DNA of 64,000 nt from Phenylobacterium immobile (ATCC 35973) (GCF_001375595.1 NZ_CVJQ01000001.1:248001-312000); one strand, 5' to 3'; positions 1 through 8,713 are shown, numbered from the stretch's first letter. Program-made: numbers and translations. The notes: generated from the sequence alone by a model not told the origin.

Positions 1-332
1 TGAAATCTTTCGAGCATTCCCTAAAGAAAAAGGGTCGACAGATGGGCGTGCCGAAGCCCCCGGCGCGCGTCGCGTCGGGTCCTTCGGCGACTTCATGGCA
101 TGGCATGGCGGGATCGGTCTAGCGCGCCTCGAGGGCCAGCTTCGCGTTTCTGGAAATCCGCGTGACGCTTCATCAGCTTAGGTCGACGAGTGACTGTCAC
201 AAAATTCCTGATCACGCGGTCTTTACATCGCTGAGCCTTACCCCTATTTCGCACGGCTCCGGCGGACCCGATGTCCTCAAAAGCGCTGCTAACGCCGGAT
301 TGGGTTCAACAATCCGTTGGGGGCTGCGTGAG
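1..332. other. Left-edge intergenic region
   Basis: I see no convincing gene here. A reading frame is open from a GTG at 162 into the decarboxylase, but residues encoded before 333 do not look like the family, so I treat this as leader DNA. It contains a short tandem repeat of catggcatggcatggc near 94-110 and GC-rich self-complementary stretches around 55-95. A structured polyamine-related leader is possible for a gene of this kind, but I cannot recognise a known motif. Confidence 0.4.
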
Positions 333-1604
333 GTGCAAAAGTACCATACGCCCCTGGACCTGGTCCGCGAGCGTTCACCGGAGCGTCCAGTCGCCTTTGC
401 GCGGCCGGATGCGGTGGCCGTAGCGGCGCGCTGGTTCCAGGACAATTTTCGAGGCGATGTCTTTTACGCAGTCAAGGCGAACCCTTCGCCTTGGGTGATT
501 GAAACGCTGTTCGCCAATGGCGTGACGTCCTTTGATGTCGCGTCTATCGCCGAGGTCGAGCTGGTCGCCAAGCACGCGCCGGGCGCGCGGATGGCCTTCA
601 TGCACCCGGTCAAGAGCCGCAGGGCGATCGCCGAGGCCTATGCGCGCCACGGCGTGAAGACCTTCTCGCTCGACACCCACGAGGAGCTGCAGAAGATCCT
701 CGAGGCGACGGGCGGCGCGAAGGACCTGACGCTGATGGTTCGTATGGCCGTCTCGGCGGAGGGCGCGACCTACTCGCTGTCCGGCAAGTTCGGCGTGCCC
801 GCGCATGAGGCCCCGTCCCTGCTGCTCGCCGCTCGCGCGGCGACGCAGGGCAAGATGGGCGTCTGCTTCCACGTCGGCAGCCAGTGCATGCGTCCGACCG
901 CCTACCAAGCCGCCATGGCCCAGGCGAGCCGCGCCATCGTGCGCGCCGGCGTCATGGTCGACATCGTCGACGTAGGCGGCGGGTTCCCCTCGATCTATCC
1001 GGGCATGATGCCGCCGGAGATGAGCGAGTACGCCGATAGCATACAGCGCGGCTTCGCCGACATGATGGTCCACGAGGACACCGAGCTGTGGTGCGAGCCT
1101 GGCCGGGCTCTGGTGGCGGAAGCCTCCTCGATCCTGACCAAGGTCGAGCTGCGCAAGGGCGAGGCGCTCTATCTGAACGACGGCAGCTACGGCAGCCTGT
1201 TCGATGCGGCGCACGTGAAGTGGCCCTTCCCCGTGAAGCTCTACCGCGGCGAAGGCGAAGAGGCCCATGAGGTGAAGGGCGCTCTGAAGCCCTACCGCTT
1301 CTATGGCCCGACCTGCGACAGCCTGGATCACATGCCGGGACCTTTCTGGCTGCCGGACGGCGTCCAGGAAGGCGACTACATCGAGATCGGCATGCTGGGC
1401 GCCTATGGCGTGGCCATGACGACGGGCTTTAACGGATTTGGCGACACCGAAACCGCCGTCGCCGGCGACGCGCCCATGGCCTCGATGTTCGGCCTGGCCG
1501 GCCGTATGATCCGCACGCCCCGCGACGTGCAGGAGGACGACCGCAAGGTCGTCCGCCTGTCGCGTCCAAAGGGCGCCGCCGGTAAAAAGCGCCGGAAGCG
1601 CTAG
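333..1604 (+). CDS. Type III PLP-dependent ornithine/lysine decarboxylase
   Basis: Alanine-racemase-fold (fold III) decarboxylase of the eukaryotic-ODC/DAP-decarboxylase superfamily, predicted to decarboxylate ornithine to putrescine (lysine is possible) in the cytosol. Visible motifs: FYAVKANPS with the PLP Schiff-base lysine at about residue 48, HVGSQ, GGGFP, CEPGRALVAEA (phosphate grip), and YGPTCDSLD carrying the C-terminal Cys-Asp pair that completes the active site across the dimer. I chose GTG 333 because the family signature starts right after it (VQKYHTPLDLV...); an upstream GTG at 162 would add 57 atypical residues. Predicted length is 423 aa. The deoxyhypusine-synthase-like gene follows 113 bp downstream on the same strand and probably uses the putrescine made here. 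Family confidence is high; the exact substrate and start are less certain. Confidence 0.85.
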   Translation: MQKYHTPLDLVRERSPERPVAFARPDAVAVAARWFQDNFRGDVFYAVKANPSPWVIETLFANGVTSFDVASIAEVELVAKHAPGARMAFMHPVKSRRAIAEAYARHGVKTFSLDTHEELQKILEATGGAKDLTLMVRMAVSAEGATYSLSGKFGVPAHEAPSLLLAARAATQGKMGVCFHVGSQCMRPTAYQAAMAQASRAIVRAGVMVDIVDVGGGFPSIYPGMMPPEMSEYADSIQRGFADMMVHEDTELWCEPGRALVAEASSILTKVELRKGEALYLNDGSYGSLFDAAHVKWPFPVKLYRGEGEEAHEVKGALKPYRFYGPTCDSLDHMPGPFWLPDGVQEGDYIEIGMLGAYGVAMTTGFNGFGDTETAVAGDAPMASMFGLAGRMIRTPRDVQEDDRKVVRLSRPKGAAGKKRRKR

Positions 1605-1717
1605 TCTAAGCGGTAACAACCGACGCAAGTCGTGGGTTTAAGGGTCCAGCCGGTCGCTCCGTCCCGGTTGGACTTTCCTTTCGGGACGGGCGCTCAAACC
1701 TCAAGGAACCTTGAAGA

Positions 1718-2770
1718 ATGAACGCTGACGTTCAGAACTCCAATCGTAAGGCCGAGCTGCTCTCCACCGTGATCGAGCATGTGGCCATCGACCAGTACGA
1801 CGCGCGCCCGGTCATCGACGCCATGCGCAAGATGAGCTTCACCAGCCGCGACACCGCCCGCGCCGCCGATATCCTCTCAATGGCGATCGAGGATCCGGAC
1901 TGCTCGCCCTGGCTGATCCTGGCCGGCTCGACCTCGGCCGGCGGGTGCATGCACATCTACCGCGACATGGTGAAGTACGGGATGATCGACGTCGTCGTCG
2001 CCACCGGCGCCTCGATCGTCGACATGGACTTCTTCGAGGCCCTGGGCTTCAAGCACTATCAGGCCAAGTCGGACGTCGATGACCGCGATCTGCGCGCCCT
2101 CTACATCGACCGCATCTACGACACCTACATCGACGAGGAAGAACTCCAGAACTGCGACGGCACGATCTTCGATATCTGCGAGCAGCTGGAGCCGCGGCCC
2201 TATTCGAGCCGCGAGTTCATCTGGGAGATGGGCAAGTGGCTCGCGGCGGGCAACGCCAAGAAGCAGGGCAGCCTGATCCAGACCGCCTATGAGATGGGCG
2301 CGCCGATCTTCTGCCCGGCCTTCGTCGATAGCTCGGCCGGTTTCGGCCTGGTCAAGCATCAGGTCGAGCGCCGCAAGGCGGGCAAGCCCTATATGACGAT
2401 CGATTCCGTCGCCGACTTCCGCGAGCTGACCGAGATCAAGCTGGCGGCCGGCGCCACCGGCCTCTTCATGGTCGGCGGCGGCGTGCCCAAGAACTTCGCC
2501 CAGGACACCGTGGTCTGCGCCGAGATCCTTGGCCACGAGGTCGACATGCATAAATACGCCATCCAGATCACCGTGGCCGATGTGCGTGACGGCGCCTGCT
2601 CGTCCTCGACGCTCAAGGAGGCCTGCTCCTGGGGCAAGGTCGACGTGACCTGGGAACAGATGGTCTTCGCCGAGGCCACCACCGTCGTGCCGCTGATCGC
2701 GTCCGACGCCTGGCACCGCGGCGGCTGGAAGACCCGCAAGGCCCGCGGCTGGGCGAAGCTCTTCGCCTAA
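1718..2770 (+). CDS. Deoxyhypusine synthase-like protein (probable homospermidine synthase)
   Basis: A 350-aa member of the deoxyhypusine synthase family. The C-terminal EACSWGK motif is retained; its lysine (residue 307) matches the catalytic Lys of human DHS (K329), which carries the aminobutyl intermediate. The nucleotide-binding GGGVPKNF segment and the N-terminal AGSTSAGG segment are also present. Bacteria lack eIF5A, and bacterial DHS homologues characterised so far make homospermidine from putrescine or spermidine, so that activity is inferred here. The neighbouring ornithine decarboxylase supports a polyamine role. ATG 1718 follows an AAGG-containing leader (1703-1706). An intrinsic terminator follows 25 bp after the stop, closing a likely two-gene operon. 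Confidence 0.87.
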   Translation: MNADVQNSNRKAELLSTVIEHVAIDQYDARPVIDAMRKMSFTSRDTARAADILSMAIEDPDCSPWLILAGSTSAGGCMHIYRDMVKYGMIDVVVATGASIVDMDFFEALGFKHYQAKSDVDDRDLRALYIDRIYDTYIDEEELQNCDGTIFDICEQLEPRPYSSREFIWEMGKWLAAGNAKKQGSLIQTAYEMGAPIFCPAFVDSSAGFGLVKHQVERRKAGKPYMTIDSVADFRELTEIKLAAGATGLFMVGGGVPKNFAQDTVVCAEILGHEVDMHKYAIQITVADVRDGACSSSTLKEACSWGKVDVTWEQMVFAEATTVVPLIASDAWHRGGWKTRKARGWAKLFA

Positions 2771-2795
2771 GCCTCACTGTTATTGCGAATGTCAC

Positions 2796-2828
2796 GAGCC
2801 CCCGCCAAAATGCGGGGGCTCTTTTTTG
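2796..2828 (+). terminator. Rho-independent terminator after the polyamine genes
   Basis: A perfect 10-bp stem (gagcccccgc, 2796-2805, with gcgggggctc, 2812-2821) with loop caaaat is followed at once by six T residues (2822-2827). It ends the decarboxylase/DHS-like transcript. It lies just before the Shine-Dalgarno of the acid phosphatase gene, so that gene must have its own promoter or depend on read-through. Confidence 0.9.
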
Positions 2829-2842
2829 TCTGGGAGGCGCGC

Positions 2843-3643
2843 GTGGCCCCGAAAATCGCTGGTTTGGCGCTGCTTGTTCTGGGTGTGGCCTCCGCCGCCC
2901 CGGCACAGGAGCACCGGTCCTTCCACGGGCCGCAGCCCGCCTCCACCCAGCCTTACCTCGCCGATGCAGCGAAGCCCGACACCATCAAGATCCTGCCCGC
3001 GGCGCCGGTCGCCGGATCGGCCCGCTACAGCGCCGACCGCACAATCTATCTCGAGACCCGTTCGCTGAAGGATGAGCCGCGCTGGGCGCTGGCGGCTTCC
3101 GACGCCGACGAAACGACAATCCTGAAGGACTTCTCCTGCGCCGTCGGCGCCGACCTCACCGGCCAGCCCAAGCTCGCGGCCCTCATGGCCCGGGTCCGCA
3201 CCGACGTCCGCCGCGCCGTGGACCCGCCCAAGGACTCTAACAAGCGCCTGCGGCCCTTCTTGATCGACAAGGGACCGACCTGTGTCTCCCAGACCGATGG
3301 CATCGAAAAGTCGTTCGATTACCCGTCCGGCCATACCACCTGGGGCTGGACCGTCGCCCTTCTGCTGACCGAGCTCGCGCCCGACCAGGCGACCGATATT
3401 CTGGTGCGCGGCCGCTCCTTCGGCGAAAGCCGCCTGGTCTGTGGCGTCCACAACCTGTCAGCGGTCGAAGCCGGGCGCACCAACGCCTCAGTCGTCGTCG
3501 CCGCCCTCCACGGCGACGCTGCGTTCCGAAAGGATCTGGAGGCCGTCCGACAGGAGGTCGCCGCCGCGCGCAAGACCGCCCCTGCGCCTGACGCCGCCGG
3601 GTGCGCCGCGTCCAAAGCGCTCTACGAGAGGCCGCCCTACTAG
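2843..3643 (+). CDS. Secreted class A-type acid phosphatase (PAP2 superfamily)
   Basis: Predicted periplasmic non-specific acid phosphatase, 266 aa. GTG 2843 is chosen: GGGAGG (2832-2837) lies 5 nt upstream and the product opens with a clean signal peptide (VAPKIAGLALLVLGVASAAPAQ). The PAP2/haloperoxidase tripartite motif is visible: K-x6-RP (KDSNKRLRP), PSGH (YPSGHTTWGW), and SR-x5-H (SRLVCGVH). The aspartate expected four residues after that histidine (SRx5Hx3D) is alanine here (residue 207). In this superfamily that Asp positions the nucleophilic His, so activity may be altered. The stop codon overlaps the convergent oxidoreductase stop in a shared CTAG. Confidence 0.82.
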   Translation: MAPKIAGLALLVLGVASAAPAQEHRSFHGPQPASTQPYLADAAKPDTIKILPAAPVAGSARYSADRTIYLETRSLKDEPRWALAASDADETTILKDFSCAVGADLTGQPKLAALMARVRTDVRRAVDPPKDSNKRLRPFLIDKGPTCVSQTDGIEKSFDYPSGHTTWGWTVALLLTELAPDQATDILVRGRSFGESRLVCGVHNLSAVEAGRTNASVVVAALHGDAAFRKDLEAVRQEVAAARKTAPAPDAAGCAASKALYERPPY

Positions 3644-4404
3644 ATCCCGGCGTACCACTCGTAACCGCGGTCTTCCCAGAAACCGCCCTTGCCCGCGCCG
3701 ATATGGGCGAAGTCGGCGACGGCCTCAATGCGCATCACGTACTTGGCGTGCTTGTAGCCGAGCTGGCGTTCCACCCGCAGGCGCACAGGGGCGCCATGTT
3801 TGACCGCCAGGGGTGCGTCGTTCATCTCGTAAGCCAGGATCGTCTGCGGATGGCGGGCGTCGATCAGGTCGATGCTTTCATAGTAGCGGCCCAGCGGTCC
3901 TGGCCCACCCAGGCTGTCAGCGCAGTGAAAGACCAGGTAGCGGGCCTCCGGCTTCAGACCGGCCTCGTCCAGCACGGCAGCGAGCTTGGCGCCCGTCCAC
4001 TTCCCGATCGACGACCAGCCCTCGACGCAGTCATGCCGAGTGATCTGGCTGCGCGCCGGCCGCGCCCGCAGGTCGGCGAGGCTCAGCGCCAGCGGCCGCT
4101 CGACCAGGCCGTCGACCACCAGCCGCCAGTCGGCGAAGCCCGCCGCCGCCAGGGCGCGATAGGCCTCGTCGCTGGGGTTGATCGTGCCGTTGGCGCGGAA
4201 ATCCGGCGAGATGTCCGCCGGCTGGAACTCGGCTGCCAAGGCCTTGCGGTCGGCCACGAGGCGTTGCGCCCGGCGCGTCAGACCCTCGGCGCGGGCGAGG
4301 GCCGCCTGCACATCCTTGTCGCGCACCACGCGGTCGCAGGCCGCCAGCGCCAGGCCTAGCGCCGCGGCGGCCGCGCCCTTCAGCCAGCTGCGACGGCTGG
4401 TCAT
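3640..4404 (-). CDS. Tat-exported molybdopterin-dependent oxidoreductase (sulfite oxidase/MsrP-like)
   Basis: A 254-aa protein with a sulfite-oxidase/YedY-type molybdopterin domain. The segment TRHDCVEGWSSIGKWTG carries the Cys expected to ligate Mo, and the C-terminal region (WFEDRGYEWYAG-like, GYKHAKYVMRI) fits the family. The N-terminus has a twin-arginine motif SRRSWLK followed by a lipobox LALAAC (Cys23), so it is probably a Tat-exported lipoprotein. The start codon overlaps the stop of the upstream cytochrome b gene (ATGA at 4401-4404), which implies translational coupling and an electron-transfer pair. The substrate cannot be read from sequence; protein methionine sulfoxide or another S/N-oxide is possible. 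Confidence 0.83.
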   Translation of the reverse strand: MTSRRSWLKGAAAAALGLALAACDRVVRDKDVQAALARAEGLTRRAQRLVADRKALAAEFQPADISPDFRANGTINPSDEAYRALAAAGFADWRLVVDGLVERPLALSLADLRARPARSQITRHDCVEGWSSIGKWTGAKLAAVLDEAGLKPEARYLVFHCADSLGGPGPLGRYYESIDLIDARHPQTILAYEMNDAPLAVKHGAPVRLRVERQLGYKHAKYVMRIEAVADFAHIGAGKGGFWEDRGYEWYAGI

Positions 4405-5114
4405 CGCTCGGTCTCCAAATGCACCCGACCCGTAATCATGCCGCGCAGATTGTTGATCGGTCCCGACGCCACCACCATGGCCAGATGCACGGCGACGAAG
4501 GCCACCAGAGCGCTGGCCGACAGAAAATGGAACGTCCTGGCGCTCTGCCGGCCGCCGAACAGCTCCGGCAACCACGGCCACGCCGCGTTCATCCCCGGCG
4601 ACATCGACAGCCCCGTCGCCAGCATCAGCGGCAGCAGACCGAAAATCACCGCCAGATAGGTCAGCTTCTGCAGGGGATTATACCGCAGGGCCGCCTCGCC
4701 CTTGGGAAACCGCAGCCGCGCATGCTCGACGACGTCACGCCACAGCGACCGCGGCTTCAGCTCCTCAGCGGTGGGCAAGAGGTCGCGCCGAAGGTGTCCA
4801 CGCGTCAGGCCCCAGACCAGGTAGACCGCACCGTTGAACACCAGAGCCCAGGCGAAGAAAAAGTGCCAGCGCCGCCCGTCCGCCAGATCGCGGAACGAAG
4901 GGATGGTCAGCCAGCCGGGAATCTCACCGAAAGCCGCCCACGGGTCGGCGAAGGTCGCGACATCGCCCCAATAGAGCGCCGGATGGGCTCGCAGGATCTG
5001 CAGGCCGCTCATCAGCAGGAACAGCAGGACGAGCGCGTTGATCCAGTGCGTCAGTCGCACCAGGCCGGCGTGACGGCGGACCGTGCGGTCTTCACCTTGC
5101 CTGTCCTTCGCCAC
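4401..5114 (-). CDS. Cytochrome b561-type membrane subunit
   Basis: A 237-aa membrane protein of the cytochrome b561/thiosulfate-reductase cytochrome b family with about four transmembrane helices. Likely haem-ligating histidines sit in helix 1 (RLTHWINALVLL), helix 2 (RRWHFFFAWALV), FHFLSASALV and VAVHLAMVV. It lies upstream of the molybdopterin lipoprotein gene with a 4-bp overlap, so it probably exchanges electrons between the quinone pool and that enzyme. It is larger than MsrQ and lacks its six-helix pattern, so this is not a standard MsrPQ pair. Confidence 0.83.
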   Translation of the reverse strand: MAKDRQGEDRTVRRHAGLVRLTHWINALVLLFLLMSGLQILRAHPALYWGDVATFADPWAAFGEIPGWLTIPSFRDLADGRRWHFFFAWALVFNGAVYLVWGLTRGHLRRDLLPTAEELKPRSLWRDVVEHARLRFPKGEAALRYNPLQKLTYLAVIFGLLPLMLATGLSMSPGMNAAWPWLPELFGGRQSARTFHFLSASALVAFVAVHLAMVVASGPINNLRGMITGRVHLETER

Positions 5115-5181
5115 GTCGCTCTCCTCGCCCGCTCCATACTACGCTGTCACGCGTTCCAGGGATGCCAAATGGAGCCCACCC

Positions 5182-5619
5182 ATGAAGATCGCCACCATCG
5201 GCTACGAGCGCGCGACCCTCGCCGACGTCGTCGCGCGGTTGAATGCGGCCGAGGTGGAGGTGTTGATTGACGTGCGCGCCATTGCGGCCTCTCGCCGCGC
5301 GGGGTTCTCCAAGACCATGCTGGCGGCGACCTTGGCGGACGCTGGCGTCGACTATCGACACCTGCGCCAGCTGGGCACGCCCAAAGCCGGCCGCGACGCC
5401 GCCCGAAAGGGCCGCATCAGCGAGATGCACGAGATCTTCGCGGCCCACCTGGCCGAACCTGGCGCGCAGATAGAGCTGGCCGAGGCTCGCAATATCGCCC
5501 GCGGCCGCAAGACCGCGCTGCTCTGCTTCGAGGCGGACCATACTCGCTGCCACCGCGCTATCGTCGCCGACCGAATCTGCGAGGCGGTGGACGGCCCGTG
5601 TGAAGTCGAACCCCTATAG
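5182..5619 (+). CDS. DUF488 family protein
   Basis: A 145-aa cytosolic protein beginning MKIATIGYERATLADVV. The family hallmarks are visible: DVRA followed by RRAGFSK, the YRHLRQLGTPK segment, and CFEADHTRCHR near the C-terminus with two conserved cysteines. DUF488 function is not established. ATG 5182 is preceded by GGAG at 5171-5174 and matches the family N-terminus. It is divergent from the cytochrome b gene, with 67 bp between start codons. Confidence 0.82.
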   Translation: MKIATIGYERATLADVVARLNAAEVEVLIDVRAIAASRRAGFSKTMLAATLADAGVDYRHLRQLGTPKAGRDAARKGRISEMHEIFAAHLAEPGAQIELAEARNIARGRKTALLCFEADHTRCHRAIVADRICEAVDGPCEVEPL

Positions 5620-5634
5620 GGCGACGTTTACCCC

Positions 5635-6588
5635 CTAGAACCAGCCCCGCTTCTTGAACCAGACCACCGGCACGAGGGCCGCCAGGAGCATCAGGCCGAG
5701 CGCCATGGGATATCCGAAGGCCCAGGAAAGCTCCGGCATCCGATGAAAATTCATCCCGTAGATGGACGCGACAAGCGTCGGCGGCATGAAGATCACCGCC
5801 ATAACCGAGAATATCTTGATGATGCCATTCTGCTCGATGTTGATCAGGCCCAGCGCCGCGTCCAGCAGGAAGGTGATGTGGCTCGCCTGATGGCCAGCGT
5901 GCTCGGTCAGCGACTTGGCGTCGTTCTGGATCGAATCCAGGTGGGCCCGGCATTCCGGGTCGCGGGCGATATCGCCAGCCAGCTCGGCGAAGCCCGCCAG
6001 TCGCCCGAGGCTGACCAGGCTGGAGCGGGCGAGCGAGGCGATCGACTGAGCGCGCGCCAGGGTGGTCAACAGAGGCCGGAAGTCCCCGCCTTCCGGACGC
6101 TGGAAGATCGCGGCGGAGGCCTCCTCAAGCTGGTCGTCAAGCTGGTCGAGGATCTGCGCCAGCCGCTCGACCACCGCGTCCAGAAGCTCAAGCAGGACGG
6201 CGGGGCCGCTATCCAGCGCGCTATGCGGCGCGCGTTCGGTGAAGATGGTGAACGCGCGTAAGTCCTCGTAGCGGATCGTCACCAGCACGCCTCTGGCCAG
6301 AACGAAGGTCACCGGCTCGCCCGTCGGAATCTGATCGGCGCGCCGGGCCAGCAAGGTCGCAGTCATGAAGGTCACGCCGGCTTCCTGATAGAAGCGGCTG
6401 GAAGGCTCCAGTTGGGCCATCTCGTCCCGGGTCGGCAGGTCGAAGCCCAGAGCGCGCTCAATGGCGAGCTCTTCCTCGCGGGTCGGCGATTTCAGGTCGA
6501 TCCAGACGGTGTCGGCCGGCAACGGCCAGCCTTCGCCTGGGGCGAAGGCCTCAAAGGCGGACGCGCCGCGCCTTAGGAGATTATGCAT
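5635..6588 (-). CDS. corA: CorA family magnesium/cobalt transporter
   Basis: A 317-aa protein with a long N-terminal cytoplasmic domain and two C-terminal transmembrane helices. The signature SIYGMNF (YGMN) lies at the end of the first helix, and the protein ends in the basic KKRGWF tail typical of CorA. It would form a pentameric Mg2+ (Co2+/Ni2+) channel in the inner membrane. It is convergent with the DUF488 gene, 15 bp apart, and monocistronic by position. Confidence 0.93.
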   Translation of the reverse strand: MHNLLRRGASAFEAFAPGEGWPLPADTVWIDLKSPTREEELAIERALGFDLPTRDEMAQLEPSSRFYQEAGVTFMTATLLARRADQIPTGEPVTFVLARGVLVTIRYEDLRAFTIFTERAPHSALDSGPAVLLELLDAVVERLAQILDQLDDQLEEASAAIFQRPEGGDFRPLLTTLARAQSIASLARSSLVSLGRLAGFAELAGDIARDPECRAHLDSIQNDAKSLTEHAGHQASHITFLLDAALGLINIEQNGIIKIFSVMAVIFMPPTLVASIYGMNFHRMPELSWAFGYPMALGLMLLAALVPVVWFKKRGWF

Positions 6589-6650
6589 GCCCGCGTTCCT
6601 ACCGATCCCCGAAGGGCCGATCCCGCAGGATCGCGGGGGGATAACGCCGA

Positions 6651-7331
6651 CTAGTTAGAAGGTGTTTCCCGGCCTTGGCCAGTGACCGCCGCGATCAGGG
6701 CGCCGATGCGGTCAGAGGCGTCGGCCGCCTGGCTCAGCATCTGCATGGCGCCCACGCCCGGTCGGACGGTGGCGGCCATCTGCGTCGCCGCTGTCTGGGC
6801 CATGTTGATCGCCGTGTTTTCGACGGTCTGGAAGCCTGAGCCGGCCTTCTGGCGCGCGACGGTATCCTGGTAGATGAAACCGTAGGTCGGATAGGTCGAA
6901 CCGCCGAGATCACGGCTGGGGTCGTACCAGACCTTGACCTGGCTCCAGTCGCCGGCGGGCGAGACGTCGACCAGGGTCACATCCTTCTCGACCTGACCGC
7001 GGCTGCCGCCGATCAGCGACCAGTTGGCGTGGGTGATCTGGATGATGCGGTCGGTCAGCACCTGGCTGACCACGGCCACATGGCCAAGCTTCATGCGCTG
7101 GGTCGGGCGGAAACAGAGGACCGCGCCGGACTTGGGCGAAAAACCGGTTTCGTACTTGCCGGTGGCCTGCCCCCACCAAGTGCGGGCGTCGCCGAAGATC
7201 TGGATGCCGGAAACGAGACGAGCGAAGGGGACACATTGCCAGTAGGTGTCGGCGAACGCGCCGACCGGCGCCATCGTGATCGTCGCGGCGATCACTAAGG
7301 AACCGAGGATGGTCCTCGCTCGTTTCAGCAT
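6651..7331 (-). CDS. Secreted CHAP-domain protein (putative peptidoglycan amidase)
   Basis: A 226-aa protein with signal peptide MLKRARTILGSLVIAATI...GAFA followed directly by a CHAP (NlpC/P60-like) domain. Catalytic Cys33 is in WQCVPFAR, His in KLGHVAVV, and the polar third residue in THANWS. CHAP domains cleave peptidoglycan cross-links or amides. ATG 7331 is chosen because it starts the signal peptide; in-frame upstream codons give no sensible N-terminus. The C-terminal ~60 residues are Ala/Gln/Met-rich and unassigned. A long AT-richer upstream region (7332-7839) probably holds its promoter. Confidence 0.82.
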   Translation of the reverse strand: MLKRARTILGSLVIAATITMAPVGAFADTYWQCVPFARLVSGIQIFGDARTWWGQATGKYETGFSPKSGAVLCFRPTQRMKLGHVAVVSQVLTDRIIQITHANWSLIGGSRGQVEKDVTLVDVSPAGDWSQVKVWYDPSRDLGGSTYPTYGFIYQDTVARQKAGSGFQTVENTAINMAQTAATQMAATVRPGVGAMQMLSQAADASDRIGALIAAVTGQGRETPSN

Positions 7332-7839
7332 CTTCGGCAGACTCCCCCGACGCAACGATTGAGTCCTAACCCTAAGCCCCCAAGAGTGAAAAGAGGGTTT
7401 AATTTGCCGCAGCCCTGTGTCTTCACGGCCATGGCGTGGGTTAACGTGCGCCCGTCTCCACTGTATACTTATGTAAATTAAGTAATCCCTGTGGATTATG
7501 CGCAATCCTTAGATAATAACTCCTGTTTCAGGCCTCTATCGCCGCTTACAGACCGTCCTCGGTGCGTTTTCGCACGCATTTTTATCACCGTTAAGCACAT
7601 ATCTACTTTGCGCGACGGCGCTGTAACGATCTGAAACAAGTGCTCGCGCCTTAGGCGCCGCGGCAGTTCAAGTTTTCGGCGCCCATGCGCGTTTCCGCCG
7701 GAACGCTGCACCCCCACCTGCTGGTGATAAAATTTCTGCGTCGTCGCTTTTTTGGCGCCCGGCGCTTAGGCGCCTCTAGGCTGAGCCTCGGGCCACGCTA
7801 GATATGCGTTGCACGCCCACGATGGAGACAACGACCCCG
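7332..7839. other. Divergent intergenic region between CHAP gene and terC
   Basis: About 500 bp without a convincing gene. Bases 7455-7530 are much more AT-rich than the surroundings and probably contain promoter elements for the leftward CHAP gene. Two small hairpins share the word TTAGGCGCC: GCGCC-TTA-GGCGC (7646-7658) and GGCGC-TTAG-GCGCC (7761-7774). Another stem-loop, GTGCG-TTTT-CGCAC (7561-7575), is followed by a T-rich run. A short leftward frame at 7496-7717 has no recognisable content. I do not recognise a riboswitch. Confidence 0.5.
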
Positions 7840-8643
7840 ATGGACGCCCTTTTCGCCCTCGCCGCCAGCCCGCAGGCGTGGGCCGCCCTGATCACCCTCA
7901 TCGTCATGGAGGTCGTCTTAGGCATCGACAACCTGGTCTTCGTCTCGATCCTCTCCAACAAGCTGCCGCCTGAGCACCGCTCGCGGGCCCGCCGCATCGG
8001 CATCGGCCTGGCTCTGGTCATGCGGCTGGGCCTGCTGTCGACGATCGCCTTCATCGTCGGCCTGACAAAGCCTGTCTTCGCCCTACCTTTCACCGCGCCC
8101 ATGGGCGCCGACGGCCATCCGATGCTCGACCTGGCCTTCTCCTGGCGCGATCTGATCCTGCTGGCCGGCGGGCTGTTCCTGGTCTGGAAGGCGACCACCG
8201 AAATCCATCACAGCGTCGATCCCGCGCCCACGGATGGCGTCCTCGACAAGAAGCAGGCTGCGGCGGCCACCTTCGGCGCGGTCATCACCCAGATCATCCT
8301 GCTGGACTTGGTCTTCTCGCTGGACTCGATCCTCACCGCCGTCGGCATGACCGAACACCTGCCGATCATGGTCGTCGCCGTGATCGTCGCCGTGGCGGTG
8401 ATGCTGCTGGCGGCCAATCCCCTGGCCGACTTCATCCACGCCAACCCGACCGTGGTGATGCTGGCGCTGGGCTTCCTGCTGATGATCGGCGCCACCCTGA
8501 TCGCCGACGCCTTCGGCGTGCATGTGCCGAAGGGTTACATCTACGCGGCCATGGCCTTCTCCGGCCTTGTGGAAGGCTTGAACATGGCGTCGCGCGCCGC
8601 CGCCAAGCGCAAAGCGGCCAAAAGCGAAGGCACGCTGCACTAA
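7840..8643 (+). CDS. TerC family integral membrane protein
   Basis: A 267-aa protein with about seven transmembrane helices and the TerC/YgaP-YoaE hallmark acidic membrane motifs [12 protein letters not shown] and [16 protein letters not shown]. TerC proteins are linked to metal (for example Mn2+) efflux or metallation of exported proteins and to tellurite resistance; the role here is inferred from family only. ATG 7840 ([14 protein letters not shown]) matches the family start, with GGAG 12 nt upstream. Upstream in-frame ATGs at 7804 and 7822 are alternatives. Confidence 0.86.
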   Translation: MDALFALAASPQAWAALITLIVMEVVLGIDNLVFVSILSNKLPPEHRSRARRIGIGLALVMRLGLLSTIAFIVGLTKPVFALPFTAPMGADGHPMLDLAFSWRDLILLAGGLFLVWKATTEIHHSVDPAPTDGVLDKKQAAAATFGAVITQIILLDLVFSLDSILTAVGMTEHLPIMVVAVIVAVAVMLLAANPLADFIHANPTVVMLALGFLLMIGATLIADAFGVHVPKGYIYAAMAFSGLVEGLNMASRAAAKRKAAKSEGTLH

Positions 8644-8688
8644 CCTTCGCCCGCGCCTTCACGGGGCCCAGCCCCGCCTGCTCTCTGT

Positions 8689-8713
8689 CCCTTCTTCCCT
8701 TGCGGGAGAAGGG
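8689..8713. repeat. REP-like intergenic hairpin
   Basis: An imperfect inverted repeat, cccttcttccc-ttgc-gggagaaggg, lies between terC and priA. It resembles the hairpins at 45412-45434 and 50176-50196, suggesting a dispersed palindromic element family. It could also terminate transcription from both convergent genes. Confidence 0.6.

Noticed and set aside
93..110. catggc tandem repeat as a regulatory element
   Set aside because: Three short copies only, with no supporting context.
375..1628. Long antisense frame of over 400 codons opposite the decarboxylase
   Set aside because: It is an artefact of high GC and codon bias; the plus-strand frame has all ODC motifs and this one has low-information His/Arg/Gly-rich text.
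7496..7717. 73-codon leftward frame upstream of the CHAP gene
   Set aside because: No signal peptide, no motif and basic-residue-rich content; it lies in an AT-richer promoter-like region.
7740..7840. yybP-ykoY (Mn2+) riboswitch before terC
   Set aside because: terC homologues can follow this riboswitch, but the conserved core sequence is not visible here; only a short GGCGC hairpin is present.
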